Source of the DNA: Deltaproteobacteria bacterium
GTDB lineage: Bacteria; Desulfobacterota; WTBG01; CAIYCZ01; CAIRTM01
Reading direction: 5' to 3'
Assembly: GCA_024276465.1 (NCBI GenBank)
Contig: JAJRXD010000075.1
Coordinates: forward strand, 1-40,378
DNA length: 40,378 nucleotides
Shown here: positions 8,593-17,128 of the stretch, one piece after another
Numbering within the stretch: position 1 is the stretch's first letter
How the letters are laid out: each line of letters starts with the position of its first letter
The notes under the pieces: model-generated
Databases searched by the model: none
Seen by the model: the letters and a program-made list of their open reading frames with translations, nothing else
Told to the model about the DNA's origin: nothing
Position numbers and translations under genes: made by a program

Positions 8593-9417
8593 TTATATCT
8601 GAATTAAATGTCCTGCCAAAGCAAGTTGCCTGCATGATGAATCACAGGAATAAAGATTCAATACATTCATAATGCCTGTTACATATTTGGAAAAGCTTCT
8701 CCTGCGAAGCTCAAAATACCTGATAAGATCAATCATCCATAAAGGCACAACTGTAGTATAACACTTAAGTTCCAGTACCACATTACACCCCGGATCAAAC
8801 AGGGTTTCATTATCAAGGGGAACCATTCTGTTTTCATCAGGAATAAGGGTATACCCCTCTGTCGCCTGGTATCTCAACCCAACATCAAAGGTGATCCTGG
8901 CGTAATCATCAATGTCCGAAACATATGCCTTGCGCATGTATTGTGTAAGCACCCTCGGCATTGCATTATAAGAATATGCCATCCTGAGAAACAGGTATTT
9001 ATTTGAAGCCCCCTTATTGTTTTGTCCTTTGTTGCAGAGGTAGCCTGGAATTTCAAACACTCTGTGCCAGTTTTCATCATAAACACAGGCCCTGAATTTT
9101 TTGACTATGTTGACATTTTTCTGCTTGATCTCAAAAAAACAGGGCTGTACAGAGCTGTCACTGTACGTGCGTATCCGCATGTTAAACCTGTTCACACTCC
9201 CGTCTATCCTTCTCATAAGGAACAGATAGTTCGGTGTATCAAAATAGAGGTTGTTTACCCGGTAAAAGCTGTCCCCGGTTCCCGCAGAATATTCATCAAG
9301 ACTACAGTACACTGACGCAAAATCAGATATGGGTCCAATCATGGATTCAGGTATAACAAACTTTGACTCATATCGTTCAAGTACTGGGGGTAATTCTTTC
9401 TGACTCCTGCGTATCAT
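8593..9417 (-). CDS. VTC-domain polyphosphate polymerase
   Basis: A 274-residue protein of the VTC family, whose yeast member Vtc4 makes polyphosphate from ATP inside a TTM-like tunnel. The tunnel residues can be followed in order: YESKF near the N-terminus, NLYFDTPNY, the Arg pair in FNMRIRTY (~80), FFEIKQKN (~97), MRKAYVS, RITFDVGLRY, and late VVLELKCYTT with RRRSFSKYVTG. Acidic and basic positions expected for metal and phosphate binding are all present. There is no signal peptide or membrane segment, so it is probably cytoplasmic. The start overlaps the upstream TolC-like gene by four bases. It is the last gene of the five-gene CotH/DUF4956/adaptor/TolC/VTC operon. Confidence 0.92.
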   Translation of the reverse strand: MIRRSQKELPPVLERYESKFVIPESMIGPISDFASVYCSLDEYSAGTGDSFYRVNNLYFDTPNYLFLMRRIDGSVNRFNMRIRTYSDSSVQPCFFEIKQKNVNIVKKFRACVYDENWHRVFEIPGYLCNKGQNNKGASNKYLFLRMAYSYNAMPRVLTQYMRKAYVSDIDDYARITFDVGLRYQATEGYTLIPDENRMVPLDNETLFDPGCNVVLELKCYTTVVPLWMIDLIRYFELRRRSFSKYVTGIMNVLNLYSCDSSCRQLALAGHLIQI

Positions 9418-10715
9418 GTTTTAACCTCCTCCATGCCAACAGAAATGTAATTTTTCAGCGGTCTTTCAGATAATTTTCCCGTAACATCAAGCAGTTCAAT
9501 ATATTTTGTATATATTTCATATCGTATCTTTCCAAGCAGAATATCTCTTTTCAACAGCTTTTCCTTTATCTTCAGCAGGACCATCGGATCAATTCCTTCG
9601 ACCCTCATATATGTTTTCAGAGCTGATTCAGCAATACCTTCCCTGTTTTTTCCCATCAACACCCCATACTGCCTTACCAGATTTTCCAGGTTACTGGAAA
9701 TCATCTTGAAATTTTCTGCCAGCATCCTTTTTAAGACCTCATACCTGCTTTTTGCAGTTAAAAACTGCAGCTTCATCCGGTTAATTTCAATCCTGCCCGA
9801 ATTGATAAAAGGCAGGGAGATGGCCAGTCCAACACTATATGCCTCCGTTGCATCATGCCTTTTGTTATTATTATAAGATACTTCCAGATATCTGACATAT
9901 TTTCTGTTTTCTGATTTTTCCAGCTCATACCTGTTTTTTGCAAGCTCCAGCCTGCTGCTGCTCTGTTTTAAATAAATATTGTTTTCAACCGTGGAAAAAC
10001 CTGTCTGCCAAATGGTTTCCCGGATAAAATCAATATCAGTCAGATTGTCTGTATCAAACTCAACTGCACCTTCTACAGGCACATACTGCCGGATTTTGTC
10101 TTCAATCCTGCGAATACTGTTTTCCATATCCATCACCTTAATCTGCGCTTCCATATGGCTGTCCTCAGCCATAAGGAGGTTATTGACATCAAAATCAAGC
10201 TTGTTTTTTCTGCTCTTTAGCACAGTTACCCTGTCCCCGTAGACCTTTTTTAATTTCCTTTGCAATGCCAGCATGTTTCTTGTGTGCAAAAAATCAATGA
10301 GCAACACATACCGCCTCTTTAATGCCTGATGGAAAAGCAGGTCACGCTTTGTACGGGTAGATTGCAGGGTTGCATTGTACAGCTTTTTGGCGTTTCCTGT
10401 TACGTTCCATCCGTTTGTGTAAAACCGTAGAGAATATTTCTGGCGGCTAAATTCAAACTGATCTGTCTGGGTCCTCAGTTCAATCCTGTCAAAAAACGGA
10501 GTATTTGAAGACGAAGAATACAGGAAATCCATCTTTTCATTCTGAGGGTCTAAAACATAATCATTTTCTGAAGTCGCCAGAAAGTCACTTACACGAATTT
10601 CAGAAGCTTCCGGGCAGACAATGCAGATACACAAAAAGGCTGCTGCACATGTCAGAATGTTTACTATACGACAGGTTGAACATCTCTGCAGGCTTTGCGT
10701 CTTTACGAATAACAT
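9414..10715 (-). CDS. TolC-like outer-membrane protein
   Basis: A 433-residue exported protein with a signal segment at about 20-38. It is helical and coiled-coil-rich, with the repeat pattern of outer-membrane efflux proteins: a long helix pair in the middle (AKNRYELEKSENRKYVRYLE), then a beta-type segment YSVGLAISLPFINSGRIE at ~295-312, the most TolC-like motif (SLPxxxxGR). The following helix (RMKLQFLTAKSRYEVLKR) matches the second TolC repeat. It starts right after the stop of the adaptor gene and overlaps the VTC gene by four bases. I infer that it forms the outer-membrane channel for the HlyD-like adaptor encoded next door. Sequence similarity to typical TolC is weak. Confidence 0.75.
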   Translation of the reverse strand: MLFVKTQSLQRCSTCRIVNILTCAAAFLCICIVCPEASEIRVSDFLATSENDYVLDPQNEKMDFLYSSSSNTPFFDRIELRTQTDQFEFSRQKYSLRFYTNGWNVTGNAKKLYNATLQSTRTKRDLLFHQALKRRYVLLIDFLHTRNMLALQRKLKKVYGDRVTVLKSRKNKLDFDVNNLLMAEDSHMEAQIKVMDMENSIRRIEDKIRQYVPVEGAVEFDTDNLTDIDFIRETIWQTGFSTVENNIYLKQSSSRLELAKNRYELEKSENRKYVRYLEVSYNNNKRHDATEAYSVGLAISLPFINSGRIEINRMKLQFLTAKSRYEVLKRMLAENFKMISSNLENLVRQYGVLMGKNREGIAESALKTYMRVEGIDPMVLLKIKEKLLKRDILLGKIRYEIYTKYIELLDVTGKLSERPLKNYISVGMEEVKT

Positions 10716-12722
10716 TTACAAGTCTCTTAATTTCATGATTTTTGAGGGTTCTTTTGTCCCGTGATCAAAGGTCAGTAAGAACTCCTTTGTGTCGGGATTA
10801 AACGTAATACCTTCCGGCTTTAAGTCCTTGAGATGCAAGACAAGTGAAAGTCTGCTGTCTCCAGTATCATACACCCATAGATTGCCAAATTTTTTCTTTA
10901 CACCGTTCTTTTTTATCCTGGCATATGAGAGGATAAAAATTCTGTTTTCGTTCTTGTGAAAATACAAATCTGATATCCCTGTCGGAGCTCCGGTAGTTTT
11001 ATCCTTTAAATTAAGCACCTTCCACAGTTCCACATTACTTCCGTCCAGGACGTTTTCTTCAAATACCTTATCAATATCGGTAATCCTTAAAACAACTGTC
11101 TTGCCGTCCTTGAATGGTCTTTTAAATCCGAGATACAAGCCGGCTTTATGATAAAATATACCTTCGATGTTTATGACAATGCTGCCCTCTTCTGATGTGA
11201 CAAACCTGGCCCAGTCTGCATCCATATCTTTTTTTGCAGCTTTTTCAAGCAAATTATATAAATATACTTTCTTATCAAGCCTTAAAACAGTCCTGTCCCG
11301 TTTAAGACGGACTAACAGCCTTCTCTCCGTTGGAAGTACTCCATTCCTGTTATAACTTTGGGAGCAGACAATATAAATATTGCCTTCACAGTCCTGTGTT
11401 ATACCTTCCATATCATCAATCTTTTTCAATCCCCGGATAACAATTTCGTCCTCAATGTTTCCCTGCCCGTCCATTACATAAAGAACAGGCCTTCTGTTTT
11501 TTGTAGTATCACTGATGACAAGATATTTCCTTAAATCCCTGAGATAGATAACACCGGACGCTTCAATGCTTGTAATATCCTTCAGGACCCTGTTGACCTT
11601 GACATCAATTGTATCAGGGATACTATTTTTATCACCCCCGGTTCTTCCCATCTTTGTTATTGGTGGGAAATTTTCACCTGCCATGGCCACATCTGATTGT
11701 CCGGTTTCATCACACACTCTTACCAGGACCTTTTCTCCAAGCAGTAAGTTATTTTCTTCAGGGATTTTAATCTGCACCTCTCTGCCGTATACCTTAACCT
11801 CAAGCAGTCTTCGCATTCTTCTGGGATACTCAATGATCTTTGTCCCAACACCACAGACTTCTCCGATAACACTGTTGGCAGGATCTGCCAGTGAAATGAT
11901 CTTTACCTTCATGCCAGGGGATACTCTGGTGTACACAAACTCATGAATATATCCTCTGATATAGCTTGGTGATTTAGTATGAATAGTCAGGATCGTGTCA
12001 AAGGGTGATATTTGCTCACCTTCCCTGCATCTCACAGAGCCGATTATTCCAGACACCCGGGCAAAAATATAGAGCCTGTTTTTTTCATCAAGCAACAGAT
12101 TTAATTCCCGTTCCAGCTGCTCTATCTGAATACCTGCCGGATTTTCCAGGGTATTCAGTTCTCTTTCAAGCATATCGATTCTCATCTGAACCTGGTTTGC
12201 TGTCAGATCACGCTCCTTCTCAAGCCCTTCAATTTCTATCCTGATGGGATTGCTGATTTGTTCCTTTTTACCTTTTTCTGTGTCCTTCTCCAGACTTTCC
12301 AATGCAGCCGTGAATTCGCTGTTGATGATATACTGTGCCCGAAGCTGTTTTATACGGTAATTGATCCTGCTGGCTTGTGAAGCTTGCCTGGCTTTGAGCT
12401 CTTTTATCTGAGACCGTAACGCATCGGTCTGTACTATATCCTGTGCCTTGCGTTTTTCAAGCTCATGAGAGATCTCGTTAATGCATTTTGTCAATTCAGG
12501 ACTGTGAAGTTCAACAATAAGTTCCCCTTTTGTAACTGCCTGCCCGGGAACAACATGAATTTTTTTGATCTCAACTGCCTTTTCAGAACTTACAGTAATT
12601 TCTCTGGTCTCGGCAATACCGTAAAACTCCGCGAACTCCCCTCTGTATCTAAAGGTAATCAGTACCACTGTGACAGCAGTAACAACCCATGCAAGATAAA
12701 GCAGTTTTACATTTCTTTTCAT
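10716..12722 (-). CDS. HlyD-like membrane fusion protein with C-terminal propeller-like domain
   Basis: A 668-residue protein with an unusual fusion. One membrane helix (7-25) is followed by a biotinyl-lipoyl half-motif (VSSEKAVEIKKIHVVPGQAV), a long coiled-coil hairpin (~78-215), the second lipoyl half (IIGSVRCREGEQISPFDTI) and a beta-barrel region to ~345, as in HlyD/RND adaptors. From about residue 380 to the end, sequence of a different type appears, with recurring EGI/SDL blade-like starts: DDMEGITQDCEGNIYIV, INIEGIFYHKAG, GISDLYFHKNENRIFIL, PEGITFNPDTKEFLLTF. This looks like an SdiA-regulated or phytase-like beta-propeller. No ABC or RND pump is encoded nearby, so its inner-membrane partner may be the DUF4956 protein. 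That pairing is an inference. Confidence 0.8.
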   Translation of the reverse strand: MKRNVKLLYLAWVVTAVTVVLITFRYRGEFAEFYGIAETREITVSSEKAVEIKKIHVVPGQAVTKGELIVELHSPELTKCINEISHELEKRKAQDIVQTDALRSQIKELKARQASQASRINYRIKQLRAQYIINSEFTAALESLEKDTEKGKKEQISNPIRIEIEGLEKERDLTANQVQMRIDMLERELNTLENPAGIQIEQLERELNLLLDEKNRLYIFARVSGIIGSVRCREGEQISPFDTILTIHTKSPSYIRGYIHEFVYTRVSPGMKVKIISLADPANSVIGEVCGVGTKIIEYPRRMRRLLEVKVYGREVQIKIPEENNLLLGEKVLVRVCDETGQSDVAMAGENFPPITKMGRTGGDKNSIPDTIDVKVNRVLKDITSIEASGVIYLRDLRKYLVISDTTKNRRPVLYVMDGQGNIEDEIVIRGLKKIDDMEGITQDCEGNIYIVCSQSYNRNGVLPTERRLLVRLKRDRTVLRLDKKVYLYNLLEKAAKKDMDADWARFVTSEEGSIVINIEGIFYHKAGLYLGFKRPFKDGKTVVLRITDIDKVFEENVLDGSNVELWKVLNLKDKTTGAPTGISDLYFHKNENRIFILSYARIKKNGVKKKFGNLWVYDTGDSRLSLVLHLKDLKPEGITFNPDTKEFLLTFDHGTKEPSKIMKLRDL

Positions 12723-12786
12723 GATTATCCCTTAAATCATGTTTTATAGATTGATTAACAATAACCGGAAAAAGAGTTGCAAACAA

Positions 12787-13470
12787 TCACAGATCTATTG
12801 TTGTTTCCTGCAACAGAAGATTTACGCCTTTTACTGTCCTAACGTTTCTCAATTCTTCAATAAAATCATCGTTAGTCTTGTTTTTCCTGAGTTTTACATG
12901 ATATGCATAATCAAGGCGTTTTCCCTGGGCCATATCGCGAAGGGTAACAAGGGCAAATACATTGCAGTAATTATTAAGTACTTTTTCCAGCACACCCTTA
13001 CTCTCAGGATCATTCTCAATGTTAAACCGCAGCATACCGTCAAAACAGCTTGCCTGACCGAATGGAGAAAAATAAAGAAGAACAGCCACAGTGCAGAAAC
13101 CAAGAGTACCAACCACTGCAATAGTATAACCGTTAACACCACTGGCAATACCTGCAGCAAGGCCGGCAAACATAAAGATAATGTCTTTCGGGTCCCTTAG
13201 ATTTGTTCTGAACCGTATGATTGCCAATGCGCCCAACATGCCAAGGCCCCTTGCCAGGCTGTCTCCGATTGCCTGCATAACCGTTGCTGCAACAATGGAA
13301 CTCAAGACCAGCGCCTGAACATAGTTCCTCGAATATGACAGTCCTCTGAAAGTCTTTTCATATGTAATAGCAACCAAGGTTGAAAGTGCAAAAGAGAGAA
13401 TTACTGTATAAAATATTGTTATGAATGCAGGGTGCACAGAAGTTGTCTGTAATGTTAATGTATCCAGCAT
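12787..13470 (-). CDS. DUF4956 multi-spanning membrane protein
   Basis: A 227-residue inner-membrane protein with about four helices in the first 140 residues and a cytoplasmic ~85-residue C-terminal domain. The conserved core GMLGALAIIRFRTNLRDPKD (80-99) is characteristic of DUF4956, where a basic/acidic patch sits at the membrane surface after a Gly/Ala-rich helix. The C-terminal part (KLRKNKTNDDFIEELRNV) has an ACT-like or ferredoxin-like feel. DUF4956 genes are repeatedly found beside VTC polyphosphate polymerase and CotH genes in bacteria, as here. The function is unknown; transport or anchoring of polyphosphate is a guess from context. Confidence 0.88.
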   Translation of the reverse strand: MLDTLTLQTTSVHPAFITIFYTVILSFALSTLVAITYEKTFRGLSYSRNYVQALVLSSIVAATVMQAIGDSLARGLGMLGALAIIRFRTNLRDPKDIIFMFAGLAAGIASGVNGYTIAVVGTLGFCTVAVLLYFSPFGQASCFDGMLRFNIENDPESKGVLEKVLNNYCNVFALVTLRDMAQGKRLDYAYHVKLRKNKTNDDFIEELRNVRTVKGVNLLLQETTIDL

Positions 13471-13494
13471 TTCTATCCTCTTTTGATTATTATT

Positions 13495-15609
13495 TTAATA
13501 TTTAATTAATACAGTATGCGTGAACAGATCATAAACACTGTTTACATCCCCGGGTGTGCCCCCTGACACCTTGCTGGCCTTCCAGTTTTCATAAAATGAG
13601 TTAACATGCCCGGGGTGCTGTAATTCAAGTGATGCTCCGTTTCCATCAGCTTCAGATGGCCAGTAGCGTTTATCATCATATTTTACATAATCAACAATAA
13701 ACCCCTTAGAATCATTCAGCTGTAGGACTTCCCCTTTATTTGACAATTTTCCACTATCCCACTCAAAAAACTGAAACTGTTGGCTGTTAAAAGCATCAGC
13801 ATTTTTTGAAATGATTATATATTCGTTTGCGGCAATAACTGTATTTTGAGGAAAGGCAAATTCTACTGCTTTGCTAAAAGCATAACCTGACAGGTCTACG
13901 GCTTCACCTCCTGTATTCACAAGTTCAATAAACTCGTAATCCTCCCCCTGGGAAGAAGCGGGGTTGTAATGAATTTCATTTATAACAACAGGATATGGAA
14001 CAAACTGTTCATCCGTTAAAAATTGGCGGGCTACAGCATTACGCTGTGCAATATGTTCAAGGAGATATTCCAGTTCGCTGTAAAAATTATCCGGGGCACG
14101 CAGTGTGGTGTATCCAGGCTGCTCGCCTTCAGGTCCGACCACGTAACTTGCAATTAAGTCATGGGCGGACTGAAAGCGTTTCCATATCCTGTCGACATCC
14201 AAAACTCCTTCAATAACTTCGTTAACAAAAAAAAGGTAGCTATGCCGATATACAGGATCATCCATAAGGTATCGAATTAAAGGCCAGCTCTCATCCACCC
14301 CACTCAGGTCCATGGAGTGCGGTGCCATAAGTATAAAGAAGTCCTGTGACATGAATGCCATGTTGTTATCCCACGGAATCCAGTGCAGCAAACCATCATC
14401 CAGGTCTGAATACAGATAGTAGTTATGTGGCATGTTGCCATAAGTATCCCAGTTTTGGATTACGGTATTTACTGCCAGCCATAAGAGAAATCCATTAACG
14501 CTAAAGGCTTTTTCAAGACCTGAGCGCCATAGGATTGGATCGCTGCGGTCAGCATGCAAGGCATAAAATGCAGCAGTTATATCGCTCCAGTCCTCCTCTG
14601 ATTTATTTGTTCTTTTTTCAAAGGAGTCTTCATCAAATTCAACCCATTTTGCCCCCGGGCCTTCAGGTTTGTAAAGATTGCCACCTTTGGATCTGAATTG
14701 AGTGGCAAGCATTGGCTCATCAGGCACTTCGGTCATGGTGTAGAGGCCAAAGTAAATTGGGCCCTTTCCATAGTCAATAAACAATCGATAGAAAGCGGTC
14801 TGAGATGCGGGCACTCCAGCCTCACGAAAGACATCAGCACCTATTTTTTCCCGCAGCATAGAACTGTCAAACGCATTGTTGCTCAAAGCAAGTTCCTTAA
14901 ATCCAAAAAATCTTTGATTTTTAATTTCAGGATAATCATCTTCAAATTTATCAAAATCAAAACGTAAAGGCAGTTTCATGCTTCCGTCTTCCCATGTTTT
15001 CTTCAACGTAGAATTGCCTTTGAAACGCACACCCACATGCCACCATGTTTTATCTTCAAAAACAAAGGAGCAGGGACGATAAACAGGGTCGCGCTCTATC
15101 ATCTTTCCAAATGGAATTTCTTCTTCCTCAGTTCCATTCTGGATATCACCCGGAATTTCTCCATCAACAGGCACGTCCTGCATGTTATCCGGGTTGCAGA
15201 ATAATTGGCCCCCATTAATCGGGATTAAAAAACAGCTACCCTCGATATCCTGGCCGTAAATATTTGCCTGGCAGAGGGCACCTTCCTGTAAACCATCACA
15301 CGCCTCTATCAGTTCCTCTGGCGGCCCCTCGGAGGGCATTGTATCGTCTTGTCCGAACTTGCCACACAGCTCTGTCATGTCATCAAGCATATATTTCCAG
15401 TCCCGTGGCTTAATTATAAGATCAATTCTCTCAACTATATTCTGTGCAAAAACAACATCGTAATTTGACTCAGCCTTATCACCGTGTGTCTCATCTGTCC
15501 AGCCTGCAGGCCGATCAGAATCATCTGAAAAGTCTATATTGCAGCCAACAGTCATTATGACAGCAATAAAACAGAGTATAAAAAAACAGTTTTTATCCTG
15601 ACAAAGCAT
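13495..15609 (-). CDS. CotH-family kinase-like lipoprotein with C-terminal lamin-tail domain
   Basis: A 704-residue lipoprotein when started at the ATG 15609, which has a GAGGAGG ribosome site; a longer start at 15669 lacks one. The signal peptide ends in lipobox TVGC (Cys23). A Cys-rich insert at about 75-155 comes next. The CotH-like core includes GVRFKGNSTLKKTW, the SNNAFDSSMLREKIG helix, YGLYTMTEVP-type strands and the catalytic-site region LLHWIPWDNNMAF, where CotH kinases carry an Asp for metal. The last ~150 residues are a lamin-tail domain (VINEIHYNPASSQGEDYEFI, then ELVNTGGEAVDLSGY). CotH phosphorylates spore-coat proteins in Bacillus; in Gram-negatives substrates are unknown. It is the first gene of the operon with DUF4956, adaptor, TolC-like and VTC genes. 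Confidence 0.88.
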   Translation of the reverse strand: MLCQDKNCFFILCFIAVIMTVGCNIDFSDDSDRPAGWTDETHGDKAESNYDVVFAQNIVERIDLIIKPRDWKYMLDDMTELCGKFGQDDTMPSEGPPEELIEACDGLQEGALCQANIYGQDIEGSCFLIPINGGQLFCNPDNMQDVPVDGEIPGDIQNGTEEEEIPFGKMIERDPVYRPCSFVFEDKTWWHVGVRFKGNSTLKKTWEDGSMKLPLRFDFDKFEDDYPEIKNQRFFGFKELALSNNAFDSSMLREKIGADVFREAGVPASQTAFYRLFIDYGKGPIYFGLYTMTEVPDEPMLATQFRSKGGNLYKPEGPGAKWVEFDEDSFEKRTNKSEEDWSDITAAFYALHADRSDPILWRSGLEKAFSVNGFLLWLAVNTVIQNWDTYGNMPHNYYLYSDLDDGLLHWIPWDNNMAFMSQDFFILMAPHSMDLSGVDESWPLIRYLMDDPVYRHSYLFFVNEVIEGVLDVDRIWKRFQSAHDLIASYVVGPEGEQPGYTTLRAPDNFYSELEYLLEHIAQRNAVARQFLTDEQFVPYPVVINEIHYNPASSQGEDYEFIELVNTGGEAVDLSGYAFSKAVEFAFPQNTVIAANEYIIISKNADAFNSQQFQFFEWDSGKLSNKGEVLQLNDSKGFIVDYVKYDDKRYWPSEADGNGASLELQHPGHVNSFYENWKASKVSGGTPGDVNSVYDLFTHTVLIKY

Positions 15610-15897
15610 TGGTTCATCCTCCTCTATGGTATAGATATAGACGAGTAGTATTTCAGTTTTATTAAGCAATTATGAAGAAATGTTAAGTGGAGGGGCTATC
15701 GTCAGCGCTCCGGGGTCGGACACTGATATCACGGTAAAAAAGATTACTGGTTTTTTGCCTGTCGAAGATCCTCATTATTAAACGTGACCGGACATTGATG
15801 TGTAAACATACGGACAGGTCATCCGTATGTTTGCGGTTAATCATGCTTTTTCATATTTTCAGGGTGATGTACTCTGCATAATGGCAACAAGACCAGG
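15610..15897. other. Intergenic region upstream of the CotH operon
   Basis: 288 bases without a gene, expected to hold the promoter of the cotH-like operon. No clear sigma-70 pair is seen. It contains the inverted repeat at 15804-15832. Confidence 0.4.
15804..15832. terminator. Perfect 11-bp hairpin after the lipoprotein gene
   Basis: AAACATACGGA and TCCGTATGTTT pair perfectly around a 7-base loop, 66 bases past the stop of the lipoprotein gene ending at 15898. There is no T-run on the minus strand, so it is either a weak or rho-assisted terminator or a binding site for a regulator of the downstream CotH operon. Confidence 0.4.
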
Positions 15898-17058
15898 CTA
15901 TTCAAAGTACCCGCAACCGCTTGAAACCAGCTCATTAGTGCTGTCTGCATCAGGATCCTGTGGCCCTAATTTCAGCACTCGGAGCCTGTCAAGAGGAATG
16001 TTGTTCAGCTCAGGATAGTCCACATCCGGCAGCAACCCCTCGTACGGATTACCCTCAACACTGGCAGGATTTACTGCCTCGATGGATACTCCAAAAGAAC
16101 CATCGTCAACAAGGTACATACCATACTCCTGAAGAGCTTTTGCAACAGTCTTCTCCTCTGGTGTGAGTGTGATAGTTTCAAGGTCCAGTGTTGGGTCAAG
16201 CTGAAGCAATGCTCCTTCGGGAAGGGCGTACTGACGTTTTGACAGCCCGTCACTCTCTGTCGCAGGGGCAACAGGTCCACCTGCCCTTGCATGGGGATAG
16301 CTGAAAATCAGTGCGTGATCAATATATCCGTTTTCAAGCTCATCCGGCCAGATTACTCCAGCCAGTGTGGTGAATCCAGAGCCTCGGGCTGACAGTCCTT
16401 TTTCATATATCCCGATACTGTCCATGCTGATACTGTTTGCCCAGCCTGCAACCCACTGTCCCTCCTCCATGCGGGCCTGAAAAAGATCATACTCACAGCG
16501 CGTGTCAAGATCGAGTATAACCATCTGGTTGTCCTGATCTGCGGTTGCACCGCATCTGCCTGGCAGGATTGGGTTGAGCGATCCATCAAAATCCACAGTA
16601 GGCTCAGCAAAAAAAGGAATGGGAATATCTCTGAAATATTCCACCCCACCCCCCCATGCTCGTCCACACGCAAGCCACACATCTGTCTTCGGGGTATCAG
16701 CATCAGCAAAAAAAACAGTGGCATTGTACTGTTTCAGCTCAATCAAAAACCCGCCTTCCTGAGCAGACACCACCAGGAGGTTGACATATTCTCCGGAATC
16801 AGGATCAATTTCAGGGTCATCCGGAATTTTCATGTTAAGCGGACTTTCAGAAGAATAGAGGTGAAGGTCTTTGAAAGCAGGCAGGGAATCTGGTTTGCTG
16901 CTGCCTGTAGCATTGTCACCCCCTGCAGAAACCGAAGTAGTAGTTGTTGTTTCGTTATCACTGTTGTCTGGATCATCACATGATATCAGACAAAAACACA
17001 ACATGAGAAAACAAAACAGTACTGTACTGTTAACAATTGACATATGGATCCTTTGCAT
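15898..17058 (-). CDS. Uncharacterised secreted lipoprotein upstream of the CotH operon
   Basis: A 386-residue lipoprotein with signal peptide and lipobox LISC (Cys27) followed by Asp-Asp, then a Thr/Ser-rich linker (~37-55). The rest is a single globular region. Its C-terminal half resembles secreted actinobacterial and environmental proteins with a string of the type HAL-F, a Pro/Gly-rich loop, PEGALLQLDP and ALQEYGMYLVDDGSFGVSIE, where the YGM-DDG segment is the best marker. No catalytic role is established for that group as far as I know. The start follows a GGAGG site. It reads in the same direction as the CotH operon with a 288-base gap and may share its function. Confidence 0.75.
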   Translation of the reverse strand: MQRIHMSIVNSTVLFCFLMLCFCLISCDDPDNSDNETTTTTSVSAGGDNATGSSKPDSLPAFKDLHLYSSESPLNMKIPDDPEIDPDSGEYVNLLVVSAQEGGFLIELKQYNATVFFADADTPKTDVWLACGRAWGGGVEYFRDIPIPFFAEPTVDFDGSLNPILPGRCGATADQDNQMVILDLDTRCEYDLFQARMEEGQWVAGWANSISMDSIGIYEKGLSARGSGFTTLAGVIWPDELENGYIDHALIFSYPHARAGGPVAPATESDGLSKRQYALPEGALLQLDPTLDLETITLTPEEKTVAKALQEYGMYLVDDGSFGVSIEAVNPASVEGNPYEGLLPDVDYPELNNIPLDRLRVLKLGPQDPDADSTNELVSSGCGYFE

Positions 17059-17128
17059 TTTAATATATCCTCCTTTTGTAAGGTTTTAGCTGACACAGAC
17101 CAGGAGTTTTTGCCTCGCAGTCCCGATT

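Noticed and set aside
12739-13200. 153-codon plus-strand frame opposite the DUF4956 gene
   Set aside because: It is antisense to a conserved membrane protein gene, and its composition follows from the complement.
15804-15832. Firm rho-independent terminator
   Set aside because: The stem is perfect but no T-run follows on the strand that needs it, so only a tentative call was kept.
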